Position numbers and translations under genes: made by a program. The notes beneath the pieces are model-generated. The model was not told the DNA's origin. It did not search any database and saw only the letters and a list, made by a program, of their open reading frames with translations. Shown one piece after another: positions 7,484-15,969 of a DNA stretch of 64,000 bases. Each line of letters begins with the position of its first letter. Position 1 is the first letter of the stretch. Source of the DNA: an uncultured Pseudomonas sp. (lineage in GTDB: Bacteria; Pseudomonadota; Gammaproteobacteria; Pseudomonadales; Pseudomonadaceae); NCBI RefSeq assembly GCF_946885955.1, contig NZ_CAMPHI010000017.1, forward strand, positions 1 to 64,000, in the 5' to 3' direction.

Positions 7484-8199
7484 ACGGTTACCTCGCGGGT
7501 CAGCGGATGCAGGTGGCGGTCGAAGTCAGCCAGCGATGGCATCGTCAGCGTGGGCAGGTGTTCCAGGTCCAGCAGATGATCGCGGTACTCATCGAGTAGC
7601 TGTTGGCGCGCCGTCGCGTCGATATAGGGCACGTGATAGGCGGAGAACGGCGGCAGCACGGCGAACCCGGTGTAGGCCAGGGTGCCGCGCAGCAAGGGTC
7701 GCAGCATCAGCTGCAACTCGCCATGTACCGCGTCTTCGTCGGCGAACATATGTGCCTGGCCGCCGAGGGTGAAGCTCAGCAGCGCGCGCTTGCCGACCAG
7801 CCCGCCGCGATCATAGAAGCGCCGGCCGCCATAGCAGGCGCCGGAAACCAGCACCCGGTCGACCCAGCCCTTGAGCATCGCCGGCAGCGAGCACCAGTAC
7901 AGCGGAAAGTTGAGGATCAGCAGGTCGGCCCAGAGCAGCTTGTCCAGCTCGGCGGCGATGTCCGCAGCCAGCGCCTGGCGTTCGTGGCCATGGCGTTGCT
8001 CGAGGGCATAGACCAGATAGTCGGGGTCGTTGCGTTCGAGGAAATCGGCGGCCGAGGCCAGCGGGTTCCAGTTCATGGCATAGAGGTCGGAGCACTGCAC
8101 GACGTGCCCGGCGCCGCGCAGGGTAGCCAGCGCCAGGTCCTTCATGGCGCTGCAGAACGACTGTGGTTCGGGGTGGGCGTGGACGATCAATACATTCAT
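7480..8199 (-). CDS. NAD(P)H:quinone reductase, flavodoxin-like fold
   Basis: The 239-residue product begins MNVLIVHAHPEPQSF, the FMN/FAD phosphate-binding start of the flavodoxin_2 family (MdaB, KefF, mammalian NQO-type). It contains the family block LNFPLYWCSLPAMLKGWVDR. Such enzymes move two electrons from NAD(P)H to quinones or other acceptors. The ATG at 8199 is preferred over an upstream in-frame codon because the fold begins there. It is the middle gene of the desaturase-reductase-rubredoxin operon. Whether it really feeds rubredoxin is unproven, since classical rubredoxin reductases belong to a different FAD family. Confidence 0.85.
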   Translation of the reverse strand: MNVLIVHAHPEPQSFCSAMKDLALATLRGAGHVVQCSDLYAMNWNPLASAADFLERNDPDYLVYALEQRHGHERQALAADIAAELDKLLWADLLILNFPLYWCSLPAMLKGWVDRVLVSGACYGGRRFYDRGGLVGKRALLSFTLGGQAHMFADEDAVHGELQLMLRPLLRGTLAYTGFAVLPPFSAYHVPYIDATARQQLLDEYRDHLLDLEHLPTLTMPSLADFDRHLHPLTREVTV

Positions 8200-8253
8200 C
8201 GGCTTATCGCATGGCGGAAGAGGAAGGGCGCGGCAGCGACGCCGCGCCCGCAT

Positions 8254-9324
8254 TCAGGCGGCCTGGGTCTGCGCCGCCGGCTGCGGTTCGCTGACCCGGG
8301 TCCAGCGGTTGGCGCGGGCGAAGGTGCCGAAGTCGTTGAAGCGCACGCCCATCTCGCGCATCACCTGGTGCGCCAGCGGCGCGGTCAGCTGGCGAATGTA
8401 GAACGGCTCCTTGACCACGAAATGGTGGATCGCATGGGTGCTGCCGAAGTTGCAGCAGAACGCCTGTAACGGCCACAGCCACCAGGGGTTGAGCACCTGG
8501 GTCTGCTGGATCACGTTGCCCGGCTCGACATCGCCGTAGTAATGCATGTTGGAACTGACGAAGTGCAGGCAGAAGGTGCGCAGCACGTTGGGGCCGACCA
8601 GCACCACCACGGCGATATTCACCACGCCCATCACCTGCAGCGTGGTCGCCGACCAGGCGATCGGTGCACCGACGGCGCCAGCGACCAAGTCGAGCAGGTG
8701 AAAACCGAGGAACAGGTACCAGGTGCTCCAGTTGAGCAATGCCAGCGGCGCGTAGACGCGCAGGGTGCGCCAGAGGATCGCGCGTTTGTGCGCCCAGCTT
8801 TTCGCCCGCAGCATGCGGATCAGCGAGGACATCACGTTGTCGCCGACCATCAGTAGGCGCGCCAGGCCCCAGGGTTCGCCGTTGGTGATGGCGCGCTCCT
8901 CCATGTCCGCTTCGCTGCCGGAGACCTTGTGGTGGTTGAGGTGCAGGTGGCGGCGAATCCACGGGTTGATGGTGCTCGGCCGCGCCAGCCAGACCAGCGC
9001 CAGCATCAGGTTGTGCGGCACCCGGCGCTTGCGGAAGTACATCGAGTGCAGCAGGTCGTGCTCCAGCTCATGGGTCAGCGAGGCGAAGAAGGCATTCAGC
9101 AGCAGGCAACCCCACCATGCCAGGTAACCGCCGAGATAGAGCGCCGCGGAGCCGATCATGGCAGCCAGGGAAAAGCCCAGAATAGTCGCGCCGAGAGCGT
9201 CCTGATGCTGCAGAATAGGGTAGCGCTGGCGCAGTTCGGCGCCATGGGTCATCACCGTCTGGCGAATGTGCGCGGTTCGTTGCGCGTCATTCAGCGTGGC
9301 AACACTTGCGGGGGTAAGGGACAT
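8254..9324 (-). CDS. Membrane fatty acid desaturase
   Basis: The 356-residue membrane protein has the three histidine clusters of the FA_desaturase family: HELEHD (85-90), HLHLNHH (126-132) and HAIHH (around 305). These bind a diiron centre, and several hydrophobic spans separate them. It is more like desaturases and hydroxylases acting on acyl chains than AlkB alkane monooxygenase, whose signature motifs are absent. The ATG at 9324 follows AGAGGA. It leads an operon with a flavodoxin-fold reductase and rubredoxin and diverges from an AraC regulator that likely controls it. The substrate is unknown. Confidence 0.85.
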   Translation of the reverse strand: MSLTPASVATLNDAQRTAHIRQTVMTHGAELRQRYPILQHQDALGATILGFSLAAMIGSAALYLGGYLAWWGCLLLNAFFASLTHELEHDLLHSMYFRKRRVPHNLMLALVWLARPSTINPWIRRHLHLNHHKVSGSEADMEERAITNGEPWGLARLLMVGDNVMSSLIRMLRAKSWAHKRAILWRTLRVYAPLALLNWSTWYLFLGFHLLDLVAGAVGAPIAWSATTLQVMGVVNIAVVVLVGPNVLRTFCLHFVSSNMHYYGDVEPGNVIQQTQVLNPWWLWPLQAFCCNFGSTHAIHHFVVKEPFYIRQLTAPLAHQVMREMGVRFNDFGTFARANRWTRVSEPQPAAQTQAA

Positions 9325-9336
9325 GCCTACATCCTC

Positions 9337-9358
9337 TTGTACGTGGACAATGACGTCA
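9337..9358. promoter_or_regulatory. Candidate operator between desaturase and AraC regulator
   Basis: The 103-base divergent gap contains TTGT-N6-ACAA (9337-9350) immediately followed by the perfect palindrome TGACGTCA (9351-9358). It sits 13-34 bases upstream of the desaturase start, a plausible site for the divergent AraC-type regulator. No footprint evidence is available. Confidence 0.35.
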
Positions 9359-9427
9359 CTGTGCCGCGCCGGCCGCCATCGCGCCCGACCGAGCACGCCA
9401 ACCTGTTGACCGGACACGCCAACCCGC

Positions 9428-10441
9428 ATGACTGCCGAACCCACCACCCTGGCCAGCTGGACCCGCGCCCTGCGCAAGCAGCTTGATGCCCTTGGCCTGG
9501 ACAGCGCCGCGCTGTGCCGTCAGGCCGGGCTCGAACCGGCGCTGCTGGATACGCCCAACGCGCGCTGCCCGCTGTCGGCCACCACCCGGTTGTGGCAGCT
9601 GGCGGTGGCCGCCAGCGGCGATCCGGCGCTGGGCCTGAGCACTTCGCAATACGTCAGTGCGACCACCTTCCATGCCCTCGGCTACGCGCTGAACGCCAGC
9701 AGCAGCCTGCGCGAAGTGTTCGAGCGCATCGTTCGCTACCACCGTGTGGTCAGCGATGTGCTGGAGCTGGAGTTGCGCGAAGTGGGCGATACCTATGAAT
9801 TCCGTTTTCATGCGCCCGCGGGCGGCCCGCCGCCGGCGCCCGAGGCGTTGGATGCGTTCGCCGCGATCTATGTGCGCAGCTGCCGCAACCGCCTGGGCCG
9901 CGATTTCGCCCCGCTGGCGCTGTACCTGCAACGTCCGCAGCCGGCCGATCCGCAGCCCTGGCATGCGGTGTTCCGCGCGCCGCTGTATTTCGCCGCGGCG
10001 GAAAACCTGCTGCGCTTTTCGCGCGCGGCACTGGACCAGTACCTGGACGACGGCAACCCGGAACTGGCCGAACTCAACGAGGCGATGCTCGAACGCAATC
10101 TCGCGCAATTGCAGGCGGCGACCTGGGCGCAGAAGGTGCGTAGCTGTCTGCAGGCGCAGTTGCCGGATGGCGAACCTTCGGCCGAACGCGTCGCCCAGAG
10201 CCTGCACCTGAGCCTGCGCAGCCTGCAGCGTCACCTGGCCGACGAGGGCGTGCGCTACGATAACCTGCTGGCCGATACCCGCCACAGCCTGGCCTTGCAA
10301 CACATGCGCGATCCACGTTGTTCGATCAGCGAAATCGCCTACCTGCTCGGCTTCGCCGACACCAGCAGCTTCAGCCGCGCCTTTAAACGCTGGACCGGCC
10401 TGGCCCCCAGTCAATACCGCGAAGGACTCGCACAACCATGA
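9428..10441 (+). CDS. AraC family transcriptional regulator (arabinose_bd type)
   Basis: The 337-residue regulator has a long N-terminal ligand-binding region resembling the OruR/ArgR-like Arabinose_bd class, then a C-terminal AraC DNA-binding domain with two helix-turn-helix units. The second unit carries the typical ISEIAYLLGFADTSSFSRAFKRWTG signature in its spaced form. It diverges from the desaturase operon and overlaps the next gene by four bases. It is therefore a good candidate for controlling both directions. The effector may be a lipid or acid, by analogy with regulators next to desaturases; this is inference. Confidence 0.88.
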   Translation: MTAEPTTLASWTRALRKQLDALGLDSAALCRQAGLEPALLDTPNARCPLSATTRLWQLAVAASGDPALGLSTSQYVSATTFHALGYALNASSSLREVFERIVRYHRVVSDVLELELREVGDTYEFRFHAPAGGPPPAPEALDAFAAIYVRSCRNRLGRDFAPLALYLQRPQPADPQPWHAVFRAPLYFAAAENLLRFSRAALDQYLDDGNPELAELNEAMLERNLAQLQAATWAQKVRSCLQAQLPDGEPSAERVAQSLHLSLRSLQRHLADEGVRYDNLLADTRHSLALQHMRDPRCSISEIAYLLGFADTSSFSRAFKRWTGLAPSQYREGLAQP

Positions 10442-11514
10442 ATCACTACGACCTGCTATTGATCGGTGCCGGCCATGCGCATCTGGGCGTGTTGCGCCGC
10501 TGGGCGATGTTCGAGCGCCCGCCGGGGCGCATCGGCATCCTCAGCCCGAGCCCGGCCGCCTGGTATTCCGGGATGCTGCCAGGCCTGCTGGCCGGGCGCT
10601 TCCGCGCCCGGGACTGCCAGGTCGAACTGCAGCCGCTGTGTCGTGCGGCCAAGGTCGAGTTGCTGTTCGGCGAAGCCGAGGCCCTGTCCGCCGCGCAGCA
10701 ACTGTTGCTGCTGGCCGATGGCCGCACGCTGAGTGCCGATTGGCTGTCGCTGAATGTCGGCGGCGAGGTCGCTGATCTAGCGCAGCAGGGCGCGGCCATG
10801 CAGGTGCTGGCGGTAAAGCCGTTCTCGAAGTTTCTCGCCGGCTGGCAACGCTGGCAGCTTTCGCCGCAACCGCTGGCGATTCTCGGCGGCGGTGCGGCCG
10901 GGGTCGAGTTGGCGCTGGCCATCGCCGGGCAGGTGCCGGCGCTTGCCCTGTTCTGCGGAGGGGCGTTGCTTGACGGACTGGGCGCCGGTTTGCGCATGCG
11001 CGCCCTTGGTCATCTGCGCCAACGCGGGGTGCAGGTGCGTGAGCACTGTCCGATCAGCCGGATCGAGGACGATTGCCTGATCAGCGGCGTGGAGCCGGTC
11101 TGGCGCGGCCCGCGCCTGCTCCTCGCCAGTGGTACCCAGGCCCTGCCCTGGCTCTCTCACAGCGGCCTGGACTGCGATTCGCGGGGTTTCGTGTCCATCG
11201 CCGCAACCCTGCAAAGCCGCAGCCATTCGCATATCTTCGCCGTCGGCGACTGCGCCAGCCTGCCGGGGGCGCGCAAGAGCGGGGTGTATTCGGTGCGCCA
11301 GGCCCCGGTGCTTGCGGCCAATCTCAACGCGGCGCTGCGGCGTTTGTCGCTGCGGCCTTATCAGCCGCAACGGCAAAGCCTGGCGTTGCTGGCCACCGGC
11401 GACGGCGGCGCCCTGTTCAGCTGGCGCGACCTCAGCGCCGGCGGGCGCTTGTTCGGGCGCTGGAAGGATTATCTCGACCAGGGTTTTATTCAGCGCCACC
11501 GTCAGCTGGGTTAA
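10438..11514 (+). CDS. FAD-dependent pyridine nucleotide-disulfide oxidoreductase (NDH/SelD-companion type)
   Basis: The 358-residue protein starts with an FAD-binding LLIGAGHAHLGVLR block and has an internal NAD-binding LGGGAAGVELALA block and a C-terminal FAVGDCA block. The GAGHAH variant is typical of a subfamily sometimes fused to selenide water dikinase (SelD) in other organisms; no SelD part is present here. It lacks a redox-active Cys pair, so it is more like a type II NADH dehydrogenase than a disulfide reductase. It overlaps the AraC gene by ATGA and should be co-expressed with it. Its acceptor is unknown. Confidence 0.8.
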   Translation: MNHYDLLLIGAGHAHLGVLRRWAMFERPPGRIGILSPSPAAWYSGMLPGLLAGRFRARDCQVELQPLCRAAKVELLFGEAEALSAAQQLLLLADGRTLSADWLSLNVGGEVADLAQQGAAMQVLAVKPFSKFLAGWQRWQLSPQPLAILGGGAAGVELALAIAGQVPALALFCGGALLDGLGAGLRMRALGHLRQRGVQVREHCPISRIEDDCLISGVEPVWRGPRLLLASGTQALPWLSHSGLDCDSRGFVSIAATLQSRSHSHIFAVGDCASLPGARKSGVYSVRQAPVLAANLNAALRRLSLRPYQPQRQSLALLATGDGGALFSWRDLSAGGRLFGRWKDYLDQGFIQRHRQLG

Positions 11515-11753
11515 GGCGCTCGGCCAGGGCTAATTGCGCGGTGGATTAAGACCAAAGTGCCATGGTCCGCGGACATCTTCGATGTTCGAATCCATAACGT
11601 TTCTGAGCCGTCCCCCCCGTTTCTCCGCAGCTGCCGCTGGTCCGCCCGGCTCACGGCTCGGCATTAAGTGCTTTACTGGGGGTAAAACAGATTCTGTCAT
11701 CGTCCCGGCGCCAAGCTTTCCACTGCCAATAAGAAGAGTTCGAGGTTTGCGTT

Positions 11754-13328
11754 ATGCGAGTTGCCTTTATCCGCCACCCGATGGCTTTTGCATTGCACGC
11801 GTTGGGGCTCGTCGCCTTGATGGTGGTGCACCGGCAATTCGACATGCCTTTGCTGGTGACCATCGTCTCCGTGCTGCTATTGGCCTTGTGGCCCTGGCTC
11901 GGCCCCTGGCAGCGTCGTGACGAGGAGATGCGGGCCGCGGATGAATCCACGCCCAGCCTCAGCCGGTTGACCCAGAGCCTATCCGAGCACACTTGCCATA
12001 ACGCCTTGTCCGCGGCGCAGGTGGCCGATTCGGTCAAGCGCCTGGCGGAAAAGGTGCAATCGCAATTGCTCGCCACCGAGCAGATCAGCCAGAGCGCGGA
12101 GGCCATCACCCATACCGAACAGGACAACGCCCAGCGCGCCCAGCAAACCCTGGAGGCGGCGCAGACCGTGCGCCATACCAGCGAGGAAGGCCAGCAGGCG
12201 CTGCAGCAGGCGATCGGCCGCATGCAGCAGTTGAGCGCGCAGACCGCCGCCAGCCGCGAACTGATCGATGGCCTGAGCACGCGTACCGAACAGATCGAGC
12301 AGGTCACCCAGGTGATTCAATCGATCGCCAGCCAGACCAACCTGCTGGCGCTCAATGCGGCCATCGAAGCGGCGCGCGCCGGCGAGCTGGGACGCGGTTT
12401 CGCGGTGGTCGCCGACGAGGTGCGCAACCTGGCCGGGCGCACCGCCAGCGCCACCGAGGAAGTCGGCCAGATGGTCAGCGATATCCGCCAGCAAAGCATG
12501 GCCGTGGTGGCGCATATCCAGCAGCAGGCCAGCGAGCTGGACCAGGCGGCCACCCAGGTCGAACAGGCGGGCGTGTTCCTGCATGACATCGCCGAATTGG
12601 CGGTGGATGTCGACAACCAGGTGGAACAGATCAGCGCCGGCACGGCGAGCAATCACGACCGCTTGACCAGCCTGTCGGTGGCGGTGAGCCAGTTGCGCAG
12701 CGACGTGCACATCAGCGAAGGCCAGACCCGCCAACTGGGGCTGGCCGCCGAACAGCTGGTCGGCCAGGCCGAGACGGTCAGCGAGCAACTCGCCGAGGTC
12801 GGCCTGGACGAGTATCACCAGCGCATCTATGACCTCGCCCGCGAAGGCGCGGCGGCGATCGCGGCGCGCTTCGAAGCGGACATCGCCGCCGGCCGGATCA
12901 CCCTGGCCGATCTGTTCGACCGCAATTACCAGCCGATCCCCAACAGCTTTCCGACCAAGTACAAGACCCGTTTCGACAGCTATGCCGATCAGGTTCTGCC
13001 GGCTATTCAGGAGCCCCTGCTCAAGCGCCACGAGGGCCTGGTGTTCGCCATCGTCACCACGCCGGAAGGTTATGTGCCGACCCACAACAATGCCTTCAAC
13101 CACCCGGCAACCGGCGACCGTGCGGTGGACACCGCGAAAAGCCGTGGCAAGCGCCTGTTCAACGACCGTACCGGCATCCGCTGCGGCAGCCATCAGAAGC
13201 CGCTGCTGCTGCAGACCTACATGCGCGATACCGGCGAATTGATGCACGACCTCTCGGTGCCCATCCACGTGCAAGGCCGGCACTGGGGCGGCATGCGCAT
13301 GGGCTACAAGCCGGAGCCCGAGCATTAA
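11754..13328 (+). CDS. Methyl-accepting chemotaxis protein with C-terminal sensor domain
   Basis: The 524-residue protein has two short N-terminal hydrophobic segments (about 10-25 and 32-50) with almost no periplasmic loop. A chemoreceptor signalling coiled coil follows (about 70-330) with the conserved hairpin [16 protein letters not shown]. The last ~170 residues form a separate globular domain with motifs such as [13 protein letters not shown] and GGMRMGY, resembling a cytoplasmic Cache/PAS-like sensor. The sensing domain therefore follows the signalling domain, the reverse of textbook receptors. This points to a cytoplasmic or membrane-proximal signal. GAGG precedes the ATG. The ligand is unknown. 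Confidence 0.88.
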   Translation: MRVAFIRHPMAFALHALGLVALMVVHRQFDMPLLVTIVSVLLLALWPWLGPWQRRDEEMRAADESTPSLSRLTQSLSEHTCHNALSAAQVADSVKRLAEKVQSQLLATEQISQSAEAITHTEQDNAQRAQQTLEAAQTVRHTSEEGQQALQQAIGRMQQLSAQTAASRELIDGLSTRTEQIEQVTQVIQSIASQTNLLALNAAIEAARAGELGRGFAVVADEVRNLAGRTASATEEVGQMVSDIRQQSMAVVAHIQQQASELDQAATQVEQAGVFLHDIAELAVDVDNQVEQISAGTASNHDRLTSLSVAVSQLRSDVHISEGQTRQLGLAAEQLVGQAETVSEQLAEVGLDEYHQRIYDLAREGAAAIAARFEADIAAGRITLADLFDRNYQPIPNSFPTKYKTRFDSYADQVLPAIQEPLLKRHEGLVFAIVTTPEGYVPTHNNAFNHPATGDRAVDTAKSRGKRLFNDRTGIRCGSHQKPLLLQTYMRDTGELMHDLSVPIHVQGRHWGGMRMGYKPEPEH

Positions 13329-13357
13329 GAACGGCTGACGAGGGCGGCGTTCCCGCT

Positions 13358-13387
13358 CCCGGATTGCGCTGCGCTTATCGGGGCTAC
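13358..13387. repeat. Degenerate GTAGCCCGGAT-family fragment
   Basis: CCCGGATTGCGCTGCGCTTATCG-type sequence ending GGGGCTAC resembles the right arm of the family found intact at 13417-13481. It lies just after the chemoreceptor gene. Confidence 0.5.
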
Positions 13388-13416
13388 AGATAAGGCCGCG
13401 CGGCTTCGCAGGTTTC

Positions 13417-13481
13417 GTAGCCCGGATGTCATCCGGGAAAATTGTGTGTCCGACCAAGGCCCCGGATTGACTCCGGGCTAC
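13417..13481. repeat. GTAGCCCGGAT palindromic repeat, copy 2
   Basis: GTAGCCCGGATGTCATCCGGG on the left pairs with CCCGGATTGACTCCGGGCTAC on the right. It separates the convergent chemoreceptor and SRPBCC genes. Confidence 0.8.
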
Positions 13482-13494
13482 GGGCGCGGGGTCT

Positions 13495-13950
13495 TCAGGC
13501 CCGACCTTCCAGCCGCGCCTTCAACCGGCTCATGCCCTGCTCGGCGCGCCTTTGCAGGGTGCGCCGCGCCAGTGGCAGGAGCAAATGGCGAACCCAGGGG
13601 CTCTGGCTGCGGCTGAGCATACGCCAGTCGATGGCCGTCTGTTGCGGGCCCAATTCGGTGAAACGCACTTCCATACGCGGCAACAGCGGCGGGAAGCGGC
13701 CTTCGGTGATAAACAGCTGGTTGGCGGCGACTTCCTTCACCGTGATCATGATCTGCCTCTGGCCGCGCAACGGGATGACCACCGTTTCGCGGTATTGCTT
13801 ACCCACCTCGCCATGAGCCAGTTCGTTGCTCGAGGTAATGGCGATGACCTTGGGGAACCACTCGGAGAAGCGTTCCATATTGGCCACCAGGGCAAACGCT
13901 TGATCCGCGCTACAGTCGACAACGGTGTTGCTCTGGACGATCAGATGCAT
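13495..13950 (-). CDS. SRPBCC (START-like) family protein
   Basis: The 151-residue product fits the polyketide cyclase/dehydrase SRPBCC fold. It begins with a VDCSADQAFALVANMERFSEWFP helix-grip start and contains a basic C-terminal helix. These small proteins bind hydrophobic ligands in a deep pocket, and no catalytic residue can be assigned here. It stands alone, convergent with the chemoreceptor gene across a palindromic repeat. Function cannot be told from context. Confidence 0.75.
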   Translation of the reverse strand: MHLIVQSNTVVDCSADQAFALVANMERFSEWFPKVIAITSSNELAHGEVGKQYRETVVIPLRGQRQIMITVKEVAANQLFITEGRFPPLLPRMEVRFTELGPQQTAIDWRMLSRSQSPWVRHLLLPLARRTLQRRAEQGMSRLKARLEGRA

Positions 13951-14518
13951 GGGTTTGGGGCTCTCTTATTATTGGAAGGTTGTCGGAAGGCTTGGCAAGC
14001 CTAGCAGGCTGTCGAGAAACCACTCAGGTGACTGGTACACCGTTATGGAACGTACGTCTCATATTAGTCGTTCGCTTGCCCCGCGTTCCGCTCCAGAATG
14101 CGGTTTTATGGCTCTGCATGAGTTGTTTCCACGGCCGGCTAGGCGATAAGACGCGGCCTGCCGAGCAGGCGTTCCGTAAATGTTTAGCTGGCCCGCAACC
14201 AAGCATCTGAAAAATCGTATTTAAGCCATGCGATCGCCTGTGCGAGCCTGCTGCTATGAGTTTGACATCAGCGTTCTCGCCATTGCCGCACTGCCTGTCC
14301 CGGCAGCCCGAGCACCGTCGCCCGGGTTCGGCCCGAGGTTCTGCGACACTTCCGGAAATCCTCGCCTTCTGGGCGCTTTGGCATTGCCGCCATGCGCGCC
14401 CACCGGACACCTTCGCCGCTTCGCGTTAGCCGAGCCGCCGCTGCCCCTGGCAGCCCTTTTCCGTTGATTGTGTTTACGCGCCCGTGCCGATTCGCCGCAC
14501 GGCGCTAACGAGAGCCTT
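13951..14518. other. 568-base gap without a supported gene
   Basis: No open frame here has both a plausible start and protein-like composition; the longest candidates are Arg/Pro/Ala-rich. The stretch contains a decayed MITE-like element (14000-14143) and the upstream region of the following glutamylpolyamine synthetase. The 14200-14290 part is more AT-rich and could carry the promoter. I see no clear -35/-10 pair or operator palindrome. Confidence 0.55.
14000..14143. repeat. Decayed MITE-like element
   Basis: The left end CCTAGCAGGCTGTCGAGAAAC (14000-14020) is an imperfect inverted copy of the right end GTTTCCACGGCCGGCTAGG (14125-14143). The 144-base length is close to the 142-base element at 51350-51491, which has related ends. 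The inner sequence is diverged, so this is a tentative relic. Confidence 0.35.
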
Positions 14519-15883
14519 ATGTCATTCGCCCCAGTGCAGCACGCCGAGGATTTCCTCGCGCGTCACCCCGATATCGAACTGTTCGAATTGTTTATCCTCG
14601 ACGCCAACGGCGTGCCGCGCGGCAAGCTGTTGCACCGCGACGAGCTGCTCGCCGTCTATCAGAGCGGCCGGCCGCTGCCCAGCACCATTCTCGGCCTGAG
14701 CATCAACGGCGACGATGTCGAGGATTCCGGGCTGGTCTGGGACGTCGGCGATATCGACTGTCGCGCCTACCCCTTGGCCGGCAGCCTGGTGCCGATGCCC
14801 TGGCGGCAGATCCCCACCGCCGCGGTGCAGGTCTGCATGCACCCCAGCGAAGGCATGCCGGCGACGGTGGCCGACCCGCGGCATCTGCTGGTGCAGGTGA
14901 TCGATGGGCTCAAGGCCGAGGGATACCACCCGGTGATGGCTTGCGAGCTGGAGTTCTATCTGCTCGATCAGCAGCGCGACGGCGACGGCCGCCCGCAACC
15001 GGCCCTCGACCGCGACGGCGGGCGGCCGCGCAGCACCCAGGTGTACGGGCTGCGCGAGCTGGAGCAGATCGAACCCTTCCTCGCCGACCTCTATGCGGCT
15101 TGCAAGCTGCAGGGCATTCCGGCGCGCACGGCAATCTCCGAATACGCACCGGGCCAGGTGGAAATCACCCTGGAGCACGGCGACGCGCTCGTCGCCATGG
15201 ACCAGGCCGTACGCTACAAGCGCCTGGTCAAGGGCGTCGCGCACAAGCACGGGATGCAGGCCTGCTTTATGGCCAAGCCGTTCGACCACCTGGCCGGCAC
15301 CGGTATGCACATGCACGTCAGCCTGGCGGATGCGGCCGGTGACAACCTGTTTGCCAGCAGCGAGCCGGCCGGCACGCCGCTACTGCGCCAGGCCGTCGGC
15401 GGCATGTTGGCGAGCCTGCTCGATTCGCTGCTGCTGTTCTGCCCCAACGCCAACTCCTACCGGCGCTTCCAGGCCAACAGCTATGCACCCCTGGCGCCGA
15501 CCTGGGGTATCGACAACCGCACCGTCAGCCTGCGCGTACCGGGCGGGCCGGCCCACACTCGGCACATCGAACACCGCATCTGTGGTGCCGACGCCAACCC
15601 CTATCTGGCTGCTGCGGCGATTCTCGCCGGCATCCATCGCGGCATCCGCGAACAGCTCGATCCGGGCGCACCGATCGAGGGCAACGGCTATGCCCAGGCC
15701 AAGGAAGTGCTACCCACCGACTGGCTGACCTCGATCCAGGCGCTGGAGCGCTCCGACTGGGCGCGCGAAGCCCTGGGGCAGAAATTCCTCAAGGTGTACC
15801 TGGCGATCAAGCGCAGCGAATACCGCCAGTTCATGGCCGAGGTCGGCGAGCAGGACTGGCGCTGGTACCTGAGCAACGCCTGA
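14519..15883 (+). CDS. pauA: Gamma-glutamylpolyamine synthetase (glutamine synthetase-like, PauA family)
   Basis: The 454-residue enzyme is a type I glutamine synthetase relative with the N-terminal grasp segment (FELFILDANGVPRGK) and ATP/metal blocks such as ACELEFYL, GTGMHMHVSL, NSYRRF and GADANPYL. It lacks the adenylylation tyrosine loop of true GlnA. Such enzymes join glutamate to putrescine, cadaverine or other amines using ATP, the first step of gamma-glutamylated polyamine breakdown. An oxidase of the same pathway follows 86 bases later. The ATG at 14519 matches the family start; the upstream frame is low-quality. P. aeruginosa has seven paralogues, and the substrate of this one cannot be fixed by eye. 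Confidence 0.88.
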   Translation: MSFAPVQHAEDFLARHPDIELFELFILDANGVPRGKLLHRDELLAVYQSGRPLPSTILGLSINGDDVEDSGLVWDVGDIDCRAYPLAGSLVPMPWRQIPTAAVQVCMHPSEGMPATVADPRHLLVQVIDGLKAEGYHPVMACELEFYLLDQQRDGDGRPQPALDRDGGRPRSTQVYGLRELEQIEPFLADLYAACKLQGIPARTAISEYAPGQVEITLEHGDALVAMDQAVRYKRLVKGVAHKHGMQACFMAKPFDHLAGTGMHMHVSLADAAGDNLFASSEPAGTPLLRQAVGGMLASLLDSLLLFCPNANSYRRFQANSYAPLAPTWGIDNRTVSLRVPGGPAHTRHIEHRICGADANPYLAAAAILAGIHRGIREQLDPGAPIEGNGYAQAKEVLPTDWLTSIQALERSDWAREALGQKFLKVYLAIKRSEYRQFMAEVGEQDWRWYLSNA

Positions 15884-15888
15884 CATTC

Positions 15889-15942
15889 GTAGGGTGCGCC
15901 GCGCGCACCGACCGTATCCCTGGTGCGCACGGCGCACCCTAC
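15889..15942. repeat. GTAGGGTGCGC palindromic repeat, copy 3
   Basis: GTAGGGTGCGCCGCGCGCACC and GGTGCGCACGGCGCACCCTAC form a long inverted repeat between the synthetase and oxidase genes. Within a transcript it would fold into a strong hairpin and could affect expression of the downstream gene. Confidence 0.8.
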
Positions 15943-15969
15943 CGCGACAAGCGTCGTGAGGATTCCGCA

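Noticed and set aside
8254..9324. AlkB-type alkane hydroxylase, suggested by the rubredoxin neighbour
   Set aside because: The histidine motifs HELEHD, HLHLNHH and HAIHH fit the FA_desaturase family; the AlkB signature NYxEHYG is missing.
10438..11514. Selenide water dikinase fusion
   Set aside because: Only the FAD/NAD oxidoreductase part is present; there is no SelD kinase domain in or next to the gene.
14228..14467. 79-codon frame in the gap before the first glutamylpolyamine synthetase
   Set aside because: Rich in Pro, Ala and Arg, with no ribosome binding site and no recognisable motif; treated as non-coding.
13951..14518. tRNA or small RNA gene in the long gap
   Set aside because: No cloverleaf with a T-loop GTTCRANNC pattern and CCA end, and no clear promoter-terminator pair, could be found by eye.
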